64,000 nucleotides of DNA from Planctomycetaceae bacterium (GTDB lineage: Bacteria; Planctomycetota; Planctomycetia; Pirellulales; Pirellulaceae), in NCBI GenBank assembly GCA_027487485.1, contig JAIYDN010000038.1:1-64000 (forward strand), read 5' to 3'. This document shows, piece by piece, positions 27,469 through 37,518 of this stretch (positions within the stretch are counted from its first letter, which is position 1; every line of letters begins with the position of its first letter). The notes beneath the pieces are model-generated. The model saw nothing but the letters and a program-made list of their open reading frames with translations, had not been told where the DNA came from and made no database searches. Made by a program: the position numbers and the translations under genes.

Positions 27469-29088
27469 CTAAAGTGGACTATCTTTAAGTGGCAGTGCGA
27501 ATTGGATGACCAGCATAGTAATAATGGCGATGATTGCAACCGTTCCAATCAACGCCGCTAAATTCGCCAAAAAATGGAATTGCTTGTCGCGTTCTCTTGC
27601 TTCAGGTGTCCATTCCAATTCACCTTCTTGCTGGAGAGTCTTCGCAAAAACGCTCTTCACGAAGGCTTGTTGACTGGGATTGCTTCCTGTGGCGCCAAAA
27701 TAACATCCACCAAATAGAAACTGTTCGTACGCCAAATGGGGGGCGGTCCTTGGGTCGAATCCAAATCCTACAGAAAGCACCGCGCGAAGGTTCTCCGAGA
27801 AGGCACCACGAACACGGCAGAGCATCGAAAACAATCTAGAATTGTGCTTTTTCTTCAGTGCGTTTTCTTCTTGGAACAACATGTAGATCCAATCTTCGAA
27901 CGTTGCAGTCGCATGAACTGCGATTGCATCTAATCGCGCTGCCTCTGGACTCACCCAAAGATCAGACCCCTTCCCAAAACGATTCTCGCTTAACTTCTGA
28001 GGCGGTAGCCGTTTGATCAGTTCGATGAACCCTTCTTCGGTTTCCATGCCAGTAACGAGAGCCGTATTGGGACAGCGAACGAGGAACTCCTCCCGTAAAA
28101 CGGCAATATCCTTTTGAATCGCAATTTGAAGTTGCGATGACGAAGATTCAATCAAATCGAAGGGTAGAGTTGTTACGATTCCGTTGATAGGGCAAACAGG
28201 GAGCCGGGCTTTTTTGATGAGGTGACAAACGTGGCGTAATCGGTCCTCCGAGTCGTAAATGTCTTGAGAGCCAAGTACCTTGGAAACGCTATCCACTTTC
28301 AAAAGTTCGCTAAGATCCTGTCCTTCGTTGAGAAGCATGGTTCCGCCAGGCTGAAATGGATCGGCGGAGTGTTCAGGTTCTACCGCCTGCATCGTTTTGA
28401 ATTGCTGCATGGATGCGAGATGCGATGCATCAATTGTCCCGCTGGCTTCCTGTTCAAGATGTTCTCCTTGGAATCCAGAACTTGTTTTCGCGGGCATGCT
28501 ATGAGACGCTGTTGATAATCGGGAGATGCAATTGCAGCCCGTTAAGAACAAGAATATGCCTCGCTCGCTAGCGTAGAAGGAAAGTGGAGCCGACCCGCTG
28601 GAGGGCACTTCAACGTCAAACGCGATACCCATCATGCTCGACAAGGATTTGACTTCGCGCTGCTGACTTGTTCCCAATACCAAAAACAGCGGGGTATCAG
28701 AAATGGAAATCCCCTTGTCGAAGGCCATTTCTAGCCCGTCATTCCAAATCCTGTCTAGTTCGGGAAATCGCGACCTTTCTTCCTTGAGGTACAACTTGAC
28801 AAAGAAGTAAACGAAGATGGCGATCGCGGTGATCATGGGAGGTGGCACGATACACCAAATCAACCATTCCTTCAGGCCCCAAGATACATTGATTGGATCC
28901 ATTCGATGCTTGACGTACGCGGCCGCCCAAATCATCAGCATCAGAGTCAGCGCTACCATGGCCCATTTGGTGGGAATGGTCCATCTCGAGATTGCTCGAA
29001 CTCCAGGTAAGCACTGTACGAACCAAGTGAAAAGTTGACGCATTGGCGTTGTGATCGCGTCAATAATCGTTTGCAGAAAACTGATCAT
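27469..29088 (-). CDS. tssM: Truncated TssM (IcmF)-like type VI secretion membrane protein
   Basis: A 539-residue protein. Two membrane segments near residues 45-62 and 75-100 precede a cytoplasmic part, and a third (LAALIGTVAIIAIITMLVI) is followed by only about 10 residues. This is the layout of TssM's N-terminal half, and PINGIVTTLPFDLI and the FGGCYFGATGSNPSQQAFV stretch followed by EWTPEARERD fit that family. The roughly 600-residue periplasmic half of normal TssM is absent. The nucleotide-binding loop expected after LFLVLG reads TSQQREVKS and lacks a Walker lysine-Ser/Thr pattern. It is the last gene of tssK-tssL-tssM. The clean stop after the third membrane segment suggests a designed short form rather than decay. 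Confidence 0.75.
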   Translation of the reverse strand: MISFLQTIIDAITTPMRQLFTWFVQCLPGVRAISRWTIPTKWAMVALTLMLMIWAAAYVKHRMDPINVSWGLKEWLIWCIVPPPMITAIAIFVYFFVKLYLKEERSRFPELDRIWNDGLEMAFDKGISISDTPLFLVLGTSQQREVKSLSSMMGIAFDVEVPSSGSAPLSFYASERGIFLFLTGCNCISRLSTASHSMPAKTSSGFQGEHLEQEASGTIDASHLASMQQFKTMQAVEPEHSADPFQPGGTMLLNEGQDLSELLKVDSVSKVLGSQDIYDSEDRLRHVCHLIKKARLPVCPINGIVTTLPFDLIESSSSQLQIAIQKDIAVLREEFLVRCPNTALVTGMETEEGFIELIKRLPPQKLSENRFGKGSDLWVSPEAARLDAIAVHATATFEDWIYMLFQEENALKKKHNSRLFSMLCRVRGAFSENLRAVLSVGFGFDPRTAPHLAYEQFLFGGCYFGATGSNPSQQAFVKSVFAKTLQQEGELEWTPEARERDKQFHFLANLAALIGTVAIIAIITMLVIQFALPLKDSPL

Positions 29089-29127
29089 TTACTTTTACTT
29101 TCGATTCCTAGTCTACAGTTGCGGAGT

Positions 29128-29781
29128 CTACAGTTGCGGACCGCGAAGGATGATATAGCATGAAATCGCAAGTGCTACTAGCAACGAACTTAGCATTCCA
29201 TACAGGAGCAGCATCGATTTACCGTTGAGTGGTTTAGCGGTGTCGCCCGTTTGGATTGACCCAGGAATCTCGGGGCGTCCCTGACGCAAATGAAGAGTGC
29301 GAACAACTTCGCGACACCAAGCCTCGATTGAGTCAGGGATGCGCAATCTTGTAGACATTTGTCGAGCGTACGCGACGTCGCTGTTTCCATAGAAGCCTCG
29401 AAATCCAAGCACAACTGCGAGATAGTAGACCTCCAGGGCATTTTTGTTTGGCAAGCTTCCGGCTTCGACCGCCTTCTTGAAAAAATCTTCGTGTGCGTCG
29501 CGACTGCCGAAGAATTTTTTCTCGAGGCAATTGTCTTTCCACCAACCATTTTCTTGCCACGGAATTTCGATCAGTTTGGAATCGATCCATCCGCAAATCG
29601 CGTACTTCGAAAGCTTCCATTCTTCGCTCATCCCGAGCTTGCCTTCGGCTTCTTCAATTTTGCGGATTAGTATTGCCCGTTCATCAGCAGTAATGATGTT
29701 CTCGCGGTTCTCGATCCGAGATTCGAGGCGCATGGCTGCTTGAAATATGGGATCTACCGCTTTGGCAAACTCGGGCTGCAT
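29128..29781 (-). CDS. tssL: TssL (DotU)-like type VI secretion membrane protein
   Basis: A 217-residue protein with the DotU fold followed by one C-terminal membrane segment (residues about 193-212). Family hallmarks: AICGWIDSKLIEIPWQENGWW, FFGSRDAHEDFFKKA and LEVYYLAVVLGFRGFYGN. In the known systems TssL sits in the inner membrane with TssM and recruits the baseplate through TssK. It starts 17 bases after the tssK stop and is followed 39 bases later by tssM, so the three form an operon. It carries no peptidoglycan-binding extension. Confidence 0.88.
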   Translation of the reverse strand: MQPEFAKAVDPIFQAAMRLESRIENRENIITADERAILIRKIEEAEGKLGMSEEWKLSKYAICGWIDSKLIEIPWQENGWWKDNCLEKKFFGSRDAHEDFFKKAVEAGSLPNKNALEVYYLAVVLGFRGFYGNSDVAYARQMSTRLRIPDSIEAWCREVVRTLHLRQGRPEIPGSIQTGDTAKPLNGKSMLLLYGMLSSLLVALAISCYIILRGPQL

Positions 29782-29798
29782 AATAAGGTGCTATCGCT

Positions 29799-31220
29799 CT
29801 AGATTCGTTTTTTTACTGCAAAAATCGCAAACTCCAACCCATACGCTTGGCCACCCACCGATACATGAAGTCTGCGGTTCCCCTCTAGGGAATCTAGATT
29901 GGAAATCTGGTCCGTTCGAACTCGCATGGCCATGGACTGGGAAAGTTGTACTTGTTTCCATGGTTCGTCATCCAGACGAATCTGAAAAAACGCCCATTTG
30001 CCTCGGTTAGAAAGACCGCGAGGAAGTTGTTGGACGCTCCGTAGCTTTAAGCCTGGCTGTCTTTGAGTCATGTACTGTTCTACTTTGTCGGAAGCGCCAA
30101 GCTTCCAGTCGATGGAACCTTTGAGCAATTGAATGCACTCTTCGACGCCCACGTTGATCGGGTTCACACCGAAGTACCACTCCCATTCTGCACCAAACCA
30201 TTCTGGTTCCAACGCAACGTGCATGCCTCGTCCGGCGCCAATAAAGTTGCGCTGAATGCATTCGTCTTCTTTGACAGAGTTGATCAGTTTGCGGATCAAG
30301 TCGGATGCCCAGCGGAAGATGTTGGCCAAGTCATCGTGATCGTATCGTGGTACTTCTTCGATGGCGCTGGTAGGCGAAAAAATGGAACAACGACCTACCA
30401 TCTTGCACAGAGCTGTGTAGGCCACCAATGGGTGGACTGATGCAAAGGCTAGGCAAGATAGCTCACCGTAGGATTCGTTGAGAACATGCATCAGCAGGAT
30501 TTTTTCTAAATCGCCATGCACTTGGGTCGACAGGGTGATCCCTTTGTCCTGAATCACGGTGCTCATGGTCTTGATTCGGCTTCCCATGAAGTTTCGAAGC
30601 TCACGAACCAATGAATCCAGCTCGCTCCAGGACTTGGTAGTCAGCGAGGGCGGGAAGTAACTTGGATCGACTCGGAATTTCGCTCCTTCAGCACCAGTTG
30701 GAAGAAGCTTAAGAATGGGAACAATGTCGAAGCCGGATAGGTCGTCTGTTGAAAACAAGATACGCGAATTGATTTGCTTTAATCTGATTTCCTGCCGATT
30801 GCCACCCGTGCTATCATCGTCCGTTTCTCGCAATATCGACGCATAACGTGCCTTGGAATCGTTGACGTCACGCGCAACATTGGCGCGTCCTTCGGAAGCA
30901 TTCGGGACCGCCAGGAAAACGGTGATGGGCTTGGTTCCTGAGACGCTTGCTAATCGAGCATTCAAGTCGATTGCTTGAGTATGATTTGGTTCATTGACAA
31001 CCAAGGTCCCATCGCGAAGTCGTGCGTTGAGTCCAATCAACTCCAGGATCCCGTTTCCGATTGCATCTGGAGAAATTGCAAGACTAAAGACTCCGTACCC
31101 GTACGGATGGTCCATGCGAGAATGGTGGCCAGCTACATCCGACCAGTATCGATCCGATGCTTGGAAATGATGTGGTCGGAGGAACATCCCTTCCGACCAA
31201 TGCACCGATGGATTTTGCAT
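29799..31220 (-). CDS. tssK: TssK (ImpJ)-like type VI secretion baseplate protein
   Basis: A 473-residue protein from the ATG at 31220 (MQNPSVHWSEGMFLRPHHFQ). That N-terminus is the diagnostic start of TssK, the trimeric baseplate subunit that links the tail to TssL/TssM. ELIGLNARLRDGTLV, the SFGELSCLAF-like segment (ESYGELSCLAFASVHPL) and the C-terminal receptor-binding region also fit. Length is normal. It is the first gene of the three-gene minus-strand operon and is divergent from the giant membrane protein at 31.4 kb, with about 160 bases in between for both promoters. Confidence 0.92.
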   Translation of the reverse strand: MQNPSVHWSEGMFLRPHHFQASDRYWSDVAGHHSRMDHPYGYGVFSLAISPDAIGNGILELIGLNARLRDGTLVVNEPNHTQAIDLNARLASVSGTKPITVFLAVPNASEGRANVARDVNDSKARYASILRETDDDSTGGNRQEIRLKQINSRILFSTDDLSGFDIVPILKLLPTGAEGAKFRVDPSYFPPSLTTKSWSELDSLVRELRNFMGSRIKTMSTVIQDKGITLSTQVHGDLEKILLMHVLNESYGELSCLAFASVHPLVAYTALCKMVGRCSIFSPTSAIEEVPRYDHDDLANIFRWASDLIRKLINSVKEDECIQRNFIGAGRGMHVALEPEWFGAEWEWYFGVNPINVGVEECIQLLKGSIDWKLGASDKVEQYMTQRQPGLKLRSVQQLPRGLSNRGKWAFFQIRLDDEPWKQVQLSQSMAMRVRTDQISNLDSLEGNRRLHVSVGGQAYGLEFAIFAVKKRI

Positions 31221-31377
31221 CGTTGAAACTGTACCCAATTAGAAATACGACACCCCGTTCGCAGGAATTCCGCAGCAAGCGAGATAAGATCACAGGCTTA
31301 TATCATAGCAAGGCACAATCTGGTTACAATGCTACCGGATTCTTGCATTAAATCTTGCTTTTTTGGGAAACGACGGC

Positions 31378-34300
31378 ATGACGACAACCCCTGTCAGCAA
31401 AAAGAATAATCGTTCTTGGACAGAACGCCCCGAAGTGCCACGGAATCGAATTGGTGCGATGGTCTTCCTCGGACTGTCAGTGTTGGCGCTTACGTCGATC
31501 TTCGTTTGGTACTATTTACTTCGTCCCGGTTCACCAAGATCTTATGTTGCAACTTTGTCGATCGAGGACTACGGAATCGATATTCCGAAAATTCGACTTG
31601 GGAAGTGGGATACAAACGAGATGACGAAAGTGGATGGGATCTTTCCTTGGGAAGAAATCGCCAGCCTCGCCAATCGTCAGAATCAGCTAGATATCGAGCG
31701 GTTCATTTCCGATTACAAAGGGTTCCCTAATCTCAACCCAACCCAAGACACCGCGGTTGTTCAAATGCGATGCCATGCGGCTGTCACCCATCAAGGTGAC
31801 CAGGGCTGGAGCTGCGGCCTCTACATCAATGACGATCCACTCAACAATAAGCCGTATCCGTTTCAGGAATTCCTAGAACAAATCAAGTCGATTCCCGCAA
31901 AGAACATTATCATTTTCGCCGAGATCGCAGACTTGCAATTCGAGCCGCATTTGGGCTGGGTAGTGAATCCCATAGAACGCTACATCCGCAAAGCATGCAA
32001 GGAGGTGGAATGGAAAGGTGAGCAAGCGGGGAAACAGGTCTGGATTGTTTGCAGCCAAGCGGATTTTCAATCCCCATTTTACTCAGTAAAGCGTTCGAAA
32101 ACATTGTTTCAAGAAGCTTGTGAGCAGTCGATTCAAAGCGAGTCTGCCCGAGAAGATCGAGGCAACAGTCTTTCTTTGGGCCGCTACTTTGAACTGATAT
32201 ACCGTTACTGTCATACCGCGTCGGCAGGATTGCAAACCCCCCGTTTGATCTTGGCAAGTCAAAGTGATGATGAACTTCCCTCAGCGAAGGATGTCTTCTT
32301 GCTTGCCTACCAATATCACACGCCTATAACCAAGTCGAACACTGAATCCAAAGACAAAAACAAAGGCAAGGCCAGTCCCGAAGCCTCTAGCGATAGTCCA
32401 TCCAACGAGGCTCCCGCCAAAGAGGACTCTGCTAAGAGTGCGGATTACTCAAGCAAAAAAAGGTCGGTCCCAGTGTCCTTTCGTCAAAGCGATGCAACCA
32501 ACCAATCGCCAGAGCAAGCGGAGGGAACGGCAAAGCCAGGTCAAGGCTCTGCAACAACAAAAACCGTCGAACGGGATCCATGGTTGCGAATCTGGCAACT
32601 TCGTGATGAGATTGAGAGTCGAGGAGCTGAAAATCAGAATGGTGAAAATCAGGGTACCAATGAAGGGGACAATTCTGAGGGCACCCGATGGTCCCCGCGT
32701 GACTTTGCTCCGCTTGCTTGGCGAAAGCTTCAAGCGGATCTCGCATTGGCATCGATTTGGGCTCCACCAATAGGGAAAGAAGATCCGACAGCGAATACGA
32801 GGATCGTTGATCAAGTTAAAGCCTTGGAGATGCTCTCGAAGGCGCTGGAAACAGGGAGCGTTGCGGCCATCGAAAGAAATAGCCAAGGACTTCATTGGGA
32901 TGTGCTCAAGGCTTGGAAAGAGTTTCGAAGCGATGATAAGAACCATCGGCAAAAGTGGCAGAACGATACGACGGGCATCGTTGATCCATCGACTGGCTTG
33001 GTTGGTGGGGAGCTTGATGTTTGGAAAAGGCAACGTTCGGAATATCGTAGATACGTCGACTGCTTGTTGGACTTGAGCCTTTGGATGGATCTCTCTGCGA
33101 ATCTTTCCTCCGCGAAGATCGACAATTCCAAGATTCAAGACAAGTGCAATGAACTTTTGAAGTCGCTTTTGTTACAAAAGCAACATCTGCCCAGCGATGC
33201 ATCTCAATCGGCACTGGAAATGTCGACCAGCCTGCGTCTTGATGAAGCGATTGCCATGAAGACATCGCTTCAGGAATTGCTTTCGGATGCTATTCGAAGC
33301 AATAAGCTCGATGGCAACAAGGGGGAATTAACGTGGATGCAAGAACGCCAGTACCAAGTCTTATTGTCAAGTCCGCTTTTGACCTACCAACAGCGCGGGC
33401 AGCTAGTTCGAACGTTGAAGGACCGAAAAGTCAAGAAGGTCGTCACGGAAACCAATCAAGACTTCAAGTCGATACATCCTCCAAACGCGATTGTTCAGGT
33501 TGAAGTCCTAGGTCGCCGGTGCGAACAGCTAAAAGAAGCTTGGAAGTTACTTTCCGAGCAACCGTTTACCAAGATTGATTCCAATGATTTGGAAAAGCTA
33601 TTGGAATGGGGCCTGGAATATCGTAACGGCGTCGCAGATCTCTTCTCATCACGCTTGTCATCCGCATCTGAAGATCTGGCGAAGGATCCAGCGGTTTGGC
33701 ATTATCAAAGCGTTGTTGAGCCAAAGTTCGCAACGAAACTAAGTTCGGATAAGTTGCCCCTCGCTAAGCCCTATGCTGGGATCGTGGTCTCCCCCATTTC
33801 TGGTAAAACCATTCGGCTCGTGCGAAACACGGAGTTCCTCAACTTCGAAGATGGAAAGAGCAGTCTTCCCGTTGGCGTTACAGTTAAGCATTTTGACGGT
33901 ACGGAAGTACCAAATTGCAAGGTAACATGGACGACCGGACCCGACTTGAAGGAGCTCAAGGTGAGTTACAACGCGAAAACGATTCCACAAAGGCAATCGT
34001 TTTTGACTCAGCCCAAAAACATGCTGATTGAGCTCCAGTGTTCTTTGCCAGACAACATGACTCCACCTAGTGGCAGTTTCATCAGCATCACCGCCGGGGA
34101 ATCAGACAAAGAAAATGCTTTCGCCAGCTTGACGGTCCCTGTGTTTAGAAATGCTGACAAAATCGATTTGATAGCTCGTCGCACGAGTACCGGCGAACAA
34201 CTGAAAGTGAAACTGAAAAAAGGAAACTCGGAAGGACCGGAATCTTTCGTAGAACTTGAGAGCCCTGCGATTAAGGGGGCGAAGAGCCAGTTTTCATTTG

Positions 34301-35814
34301 CTTTGAGCAACAATCAATCCAAGCCTCGAAGTGCCGAAGTCAAAGTGTATGCGATCCCGTCCATGAACACATTGTTCACACCCGAGCCGAGCAACCTTAT
34401 TTCTAAACTTTGGGTCGACTTGCCGGCGATGCAAGAATCGCAACTAAAGCTCCAATTGTTGGCTCCTGAACAGCTACTCAACCAACTTGATAAGGAAGAC
34501 GCCCTCCAGTCGATGCTTCTGTTCGAGATCACCGAGTACGAGTACGAAGTACCAGGCCCAGAAAGAAAAAGAGAACCTAAGAAGTTGAAAAAAGCCCCGT
34601 GGAGACATTGGGCACGATTCAATCCAACAAAACCTGATGAACCACCATTTCTAACTTACACGTCAAAGCTCGAGTCGGAAGACAGATGGAGAATCGATTT
34701 CACGGCAATGCCGCAACTCTGGGCTCAATTTGATTTGAAGGATCTCAAAATCGACATTCAACAACAGATTCTCAAAGGGAAAGACGTCGTCACGAAGCCG
34801 ACAACCTCTCTCGTTCTGAATTCTGTTACCCCAACTCGTCCATTTCCCACCCCAGTTATCGATCAGGAAACTCAGCGCTTCCTGATCGATATCGGCGGTT
34901 ACCCAAGGGCAATGGTATTGAACGCCACACCTGGATCCCCGAAATTGGAAGCTTGGTTCGATGATCAGGTGAAAATTGTCGATTTTCGACTTGTGCCAGA
35001 CGAATCGGAAAAAGGGGGCAGCGATTCCCCGCCAGATCCTAAAGAAAAAGGCGAACCTGAAGACTCGAAAGTCGAAGGCCCGATTGTTGTGCCCAAGCAG
35101 CTCAATGGCAAAATGATCCTAGTCGAGTGCGATACCATCGTCGACAAAGATCCTAATAGTTCGATTTCCTATGCGATCTACAAGGTGGATGGAAAATCAA
35201 AAGAGCCGATCTTGGACCCATGTCAACTTTCCAGTGATCGATCCTTCATTCCAAAACTTGCCCTTCAAGAAGATGGCAGCTTAACTGTAGCCTTCGAACC
35301 GGAAGAGTTGAAAATTCGAATGAAGTTAGATGGGCAAGACCTTGAGGGCGAATACGAGTTTCGGATCAACGTTGGTGAACAACAAGCTGTCCAGAAAATC
35401 GTATTCGATAAGACGAAGCCTGAAACAGGGTTCGTCGATGCTGACGGTACCGAGCCAATATTAGGTGTGTCACGCGAAGATAAACCAAAAAAGGTGCGTA
35501 CACTCTTTAAAGGAGAAAAAATCGAGGTTTGGATCGAAGCGAAAGACTCTGCCGGATTGGGTATTGCATCTGCAGAATTTGCTATAGGCACTTTCGACGG
35601 GCCAAAACCGATCATCACCGAAGGAATAGCTGGTGGGCCGGGAAGATTTAAAATGATTCTGGACACTTCATCTCTTGAAAAACGACCTTCCGGCGAGTTC
35701 CTGATTGTTGCAAAGACGGTGGATTGGGCAGGTAACATTCAGGCAAACAACTATCCACTCAAGATCATCTGGATGGGTACCGAAAGTTCTTCGGCGCCGA
35801 AGGAAGGAAAATGA
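31378..35814 (+). CDS. Giant single-pass membrane protein with degenerate caspase-like domain
   Basis: A 1478-residue protein starting at the ATG at 31378. One membrane segment near residues 25-45 (GAMVFLGLSVLALTSIFVWY) follows a short basic N-terminus, so nearly all of it should be periplasmic. Residues about 60-300 show a strand-helix order like caspase-type (C14) domains: LYINDDPLNNK, NIIIFAEIADLQ, a long insertion, and SLSLGRYFELIYRY before QTPRLILAS. No His-Cys dyad is seen. A low-complexity charged linker follows (residues about 320-440), then a helical region, then beta-rich Ig-like modules (from residue about 790 to the end). It begins divergently from tssK and precedes a paralogous giant gene. 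Role unknown; a scaffold replacing the missing TssM periplasmic half is my speculation. Confidence 0.7.
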   Translation: MTTTPVSKKNNRSWTERPEVPRNRIGAMVFLGLSVLALTSIFVWYYLLRPGSPRSYVATLSIEDYGIDIPKIRLGKWDTNEMTKVDGIFPWEEIASLANRQNQLDIERFISDYKGFPNLNPTQDTAVVQMRCHAAVTHQGDQGWSCGLYINDDPLNNKPYPFQEFLEQIKSIPAKNIIIFAEIADLQFEPHLGWVVNPIERYIRKACKEVEWKGEQAGKQVWIVCSQADFQSPFYSVKRSKTLFQEACEQSIQSESAREDRGNSLSLGRYFELIYRYCHTASAGLQTPRLILASQSDDELPSAKDVFLLAYQYHTPITKSNTESKDKNKGKASPEASSDSPSNEAPAKEDSAKSADYSSKKRSVPVSFRQSDATNQSPEQAEGTAKPGQGSATTKTVERDPWLRIWQLRDEIESRGAENQNGENQGTNEGDNSEGTRWSPRDFAPLAWRKLQADLALASIWAPPIGKEDPTANTRIVDQVKALEMLSKALETGSVAAIERNSQGLHWDVLKAWKEFRSDDKNHRQKWQNDTTGIVDPSTGLVGGELDVWKRQRSEYRRYVDCLLDLSLWMDLSANLSSAKIDNSKIQDKCNELLKSLLLQKQHLPSDASQSALEMSTSLRLDEAIAMKTSLQELLSDAIRSNKLDGNKGELTWMQERQYQVLLSSPLLTYQQRGQLVRTLKDRKVKKVVTETNQDFKSIHPPNAIVQVEVLGRRCEQLKEAWKLLSEQPFTKIDSNDLEKLLEWGLEYRNGVADLFSSRLSSASEDLAKDPAVWHYQSVVEPKFATKLSSDKLPLAKPYAGIVVSPISGKTIRLVRNTEFLNFEDGKSSLPVGVTVKHFDGTEVPNCKVTWTTGPDLKELKVSYNAKTIPQRQSFLTQPKNMLIELQCSLPDNMTPPSGSFISITAGESDKENAFASLTVPVFRNADKIDLIARRTSTGEQLKVKLKKGNSEGPESFVELESPAIKGAKSQFSFALSNNQSKPRSAEVKVYAIPSMNTLFTPEPSNLISKLWVDLPAMQESQLKLQLLAPEQLLNQLDKEDALQSMLLFEITEYEYEVPGPERKREPKKLKKAPWRHWARFNPTKPDEPPFLTYTSKLESEDRWRIDFTAMPQLWAQFDLKDLKIDIQQQILKGKDVVTKPTTSLVLNSVTPTRPFPTPVIDQETQRFLIDIGGYPRAMVLNATPGSPKLEAWFDDQVKIVDFRLVPDESEKGGSDSPPDPKEKGEPEDSKVEGPIVVPKQLNGKMILVECDTIVDKDPNSSISYAIYKVDGKSKEPILDPCQLSSDRSFIPKLALQEDGSLTVAFEPEELKIRMKLDGQDLEGEYEFRINVGEQQAVQKIVFDKTKPETGFVDADGTEPILGVSREDKPKKVRTLFKGEKIEVWIEAKDSAGLGIASAEFAIGTFDGPKPIITEGIAGGPGRFKMILDTSSLEKRPSGEFLIVAKTVDWAGNIQANNYPLKIIWMGTESSSAPKEGK

Positions 35815-36122
35815 AAAGGGATTTTTTGTGAGTTGTGTGCGTGTTGGCATGAATCCTTGCCGCCTCGATAACACTCGAAATCACTAATCTTCTAGGCCGC
35901 TTTTTCATTGAGAAAACCCCCAAGAAAGCGAATGTGCTAGCGTTTACGGATTTGCTGCTCCTGCTGGGGGAGCTAGGAAAGCTTTAACACGCGTAGGAAT
36001 AAAATAGCAACTAACCTGGGCATTTCGCCGATCAAGTCTTTCAAGTCTGGAAATGGATTTAGACTTTCGATTGCTCCCGCTTTAGCGGCGTGGAAGCCAG
36101 ATCTTACTTTAGGAACTATGCG

Positions 36123-37259
36123 ATGGAACGCGATCTCTTTAAGTTTTCAGGCCGACGGCTTGCCCTTGCTTGTTTGCTTGGTTCTACGTTCGGTTGTGTT
36201 GCGAATCCGTTGCCCGTGCCTACAGTTTGGGACAGGCTGGGAATCCCACAAGCGACAGCTCGCGTTCGCGATTCAACGATCAATCGAAACGGAAACTTCC
36301 CCGGACTTGAAAAGAAACCGCCATTGCTAAAGATTGCCGACCCAGCAAATCTCAAGCCTGAAAAGCCCGAGATGATCAAGACGGCGGCGAAGATCAAAAC
36401 CGATCAAGACTTGAAGAAGCAGAAGCTCAAAGCCATTGCATTCTTGGCAGAAGTCAACTGCGGTTGCTACAACAAAGACGATGCTGTCGCCAAAGCATTC
36501 TTGGAAGCGATGGCGGATTGCGATCCAGATGTTCGCAAGGCAGCTATTGAAGGACTTTGCACCGCTGCAGGAAATTGCTCGAAGTGCCGAACAGGATGTG
36601 AAACAACTTGTTGCACAGAAGAAATCTTGAAGAAGGCTCAAGATATGGCGACCGGCACCGATGCCAGTGGTTGCTTCAAAGAGCCTGACAAGGAAATTCG
36701 CAGCATGGCGGCTGCATTGGTAAGAAAATGCCCATGCCCACCGGCGAAACCGATTGAGGAGATTCCTGCGCCACCGAGCGAGTTAGAGGAATTGACCCCA
36801 CCCGATGAGGTTACACCCGGTCGCGAAGGTGATGTCAATCCAAACTCAGGGGCTTCAGGGCGGGAAGGGGATGTTTCTCGCTCCGGAAAGGCCCCGGCGA
36901 AAAGAGTCTCCTATCGGATGCAGTCAGCGGATTCTCCGCTAGGAACGGAGCCTGTTGTCGTGGCGAAACGCGGCCCATCGGCAGGCAAGTCGGGTGAAGG
37001 GATTTCGAATCCAGACCAACTGATTGCAGCTCGAGTGGTAAGCGGTCGTCCTCATCTAGGAGAGGTTCTTGTCGAAATGCCAGAATCCTTCCAAGTTGAA
37101 GCAGGCTGGACCATGGTGTTAGTCGATGCCCGCGGTAAGCACCAAGTGGGACAAGTGACAGATTCGAGTGGTCGGCGTGTGCTGCTAACCCTGGACGCCG
37201 CAAGCGTCATTGCAGTAGAAGCTGGCAATGCTGTTCGGATCGGGCTGGTTAGCAAGTAA
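36123..37259 (+). CDS. Cysteine-rich lipoprotein with helical-repeat region
   Basis: The ATG at 36123 gives MERDLFKFSGRRLALACLL and a lipobox ending in GSTFGC (Cys25), leaving a 378-residue lipoprotein. Just after it stands VPTVWDRLGIPQAT, a motif I associate with planctomycete lipoproteins. Residues about 85-210 are helical and may be HEAT-like (IAFLAEVNCGCYNKDDAVAK, then DPDVRKAAIEGLCTAA), with about 14 cysteines in CxC and CC patterns. A proline-rich linker follows, and a small C-terminal beta domain (LGEVLVEMPESFQVEAGWTM) ends the chain. It lies between the two giant genes on the same strand. In position it resembles the TssJ lipoprotein of standard systems, but I see no sequence similarity to TssJ. 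Confidence 0.65.
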   Translation: MERDLFKFSGRRLALACLLGSTFGCVANPLPVPTVWDRLGIPQATARVRDSTINRNGNFPGLEKKPPLLKIADPANLKPEKPEMIKTAAKIKTDQDLKKQKLKAIAFLAEVNCGCYNKDDAVAKAFLEAMADCDPDVRKAAIEGLCTAAGNCSKCRTGCETTCCTEEILKKAQDMATGTDASGCFKEPDKEIRSMAAALVRKCPCPPAKPIEEIPAPPSELEELTPPDEVTPGREGDVNPNSGASGREGDVSRSGKAPAKRVSYRMQSADSPLGTEPVVVAKRGPSAGKSGEGISNPDQLIAARVVSGRPHLGEVLVEMPESFQVEAGWTMVLVDARGKHQVGQVTDSSGRRVLLTLDAASVIAVEAGNAVRIGLVSK

Positions 37260-37300
37260 CCATTGGCTCATTCCAACCCGATACGTAAGTGAGGGACAGC

Positions 37301-37334
37301 AATCGGTGCGGATAGGATTGGTTAGCAAGTGACC
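37301..37334 (+). repeat. Copy of the lipoprotein gene's 3' end just past its stop
   Basis: GGTGCGGATAGGATTGGTTA followed by GCAAGTGACC repeats, with few changes, the last coding bases of the preceding gene (GTTCGGATCGGGCTGGTTAGC... at about 37231-37260). Confidence 0.6.
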
Positions 37335-37378
37335 GACTGGTCGAGCCGAATACAGACTAATAGTGTATCTTAACAAAA

Positions 37379-37418
37379 AGGGGTGGTTAGCAATGGCTAG
37401 CCGCCCCTATTTGTTTTT
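37379..37418 (+). terminator. Rho-independent terminator after the lipoprotein gene
   Basis: AGGGGTGGTTAGC, loop AATG and GCTAGCCGCCCCT form a 13-base-pair stem with two G-U pairs, followed by ATTTGTTTTTT. It should end transcripts from the giant gene and lipoprotein before the second giant gene, so that gene probably has its own promoter in the next 100 bases. Confidence 0.85.
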
Positions 37419-37518
37419 TCATTTTGGTACGATGCCTCTCTCGCATCGTACATCCTATCAGATACATTGGACGTTAGATTTTTGATAACGGTGATGGTGC
37501 GAAAGGTATTGATTGGAT

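Noticed and set aside
36123-37259. TssJ lipoprotein
   Set aside because: Position and lipobox fit, but length, cysteine content and helical repeats do not resemble TssJ.
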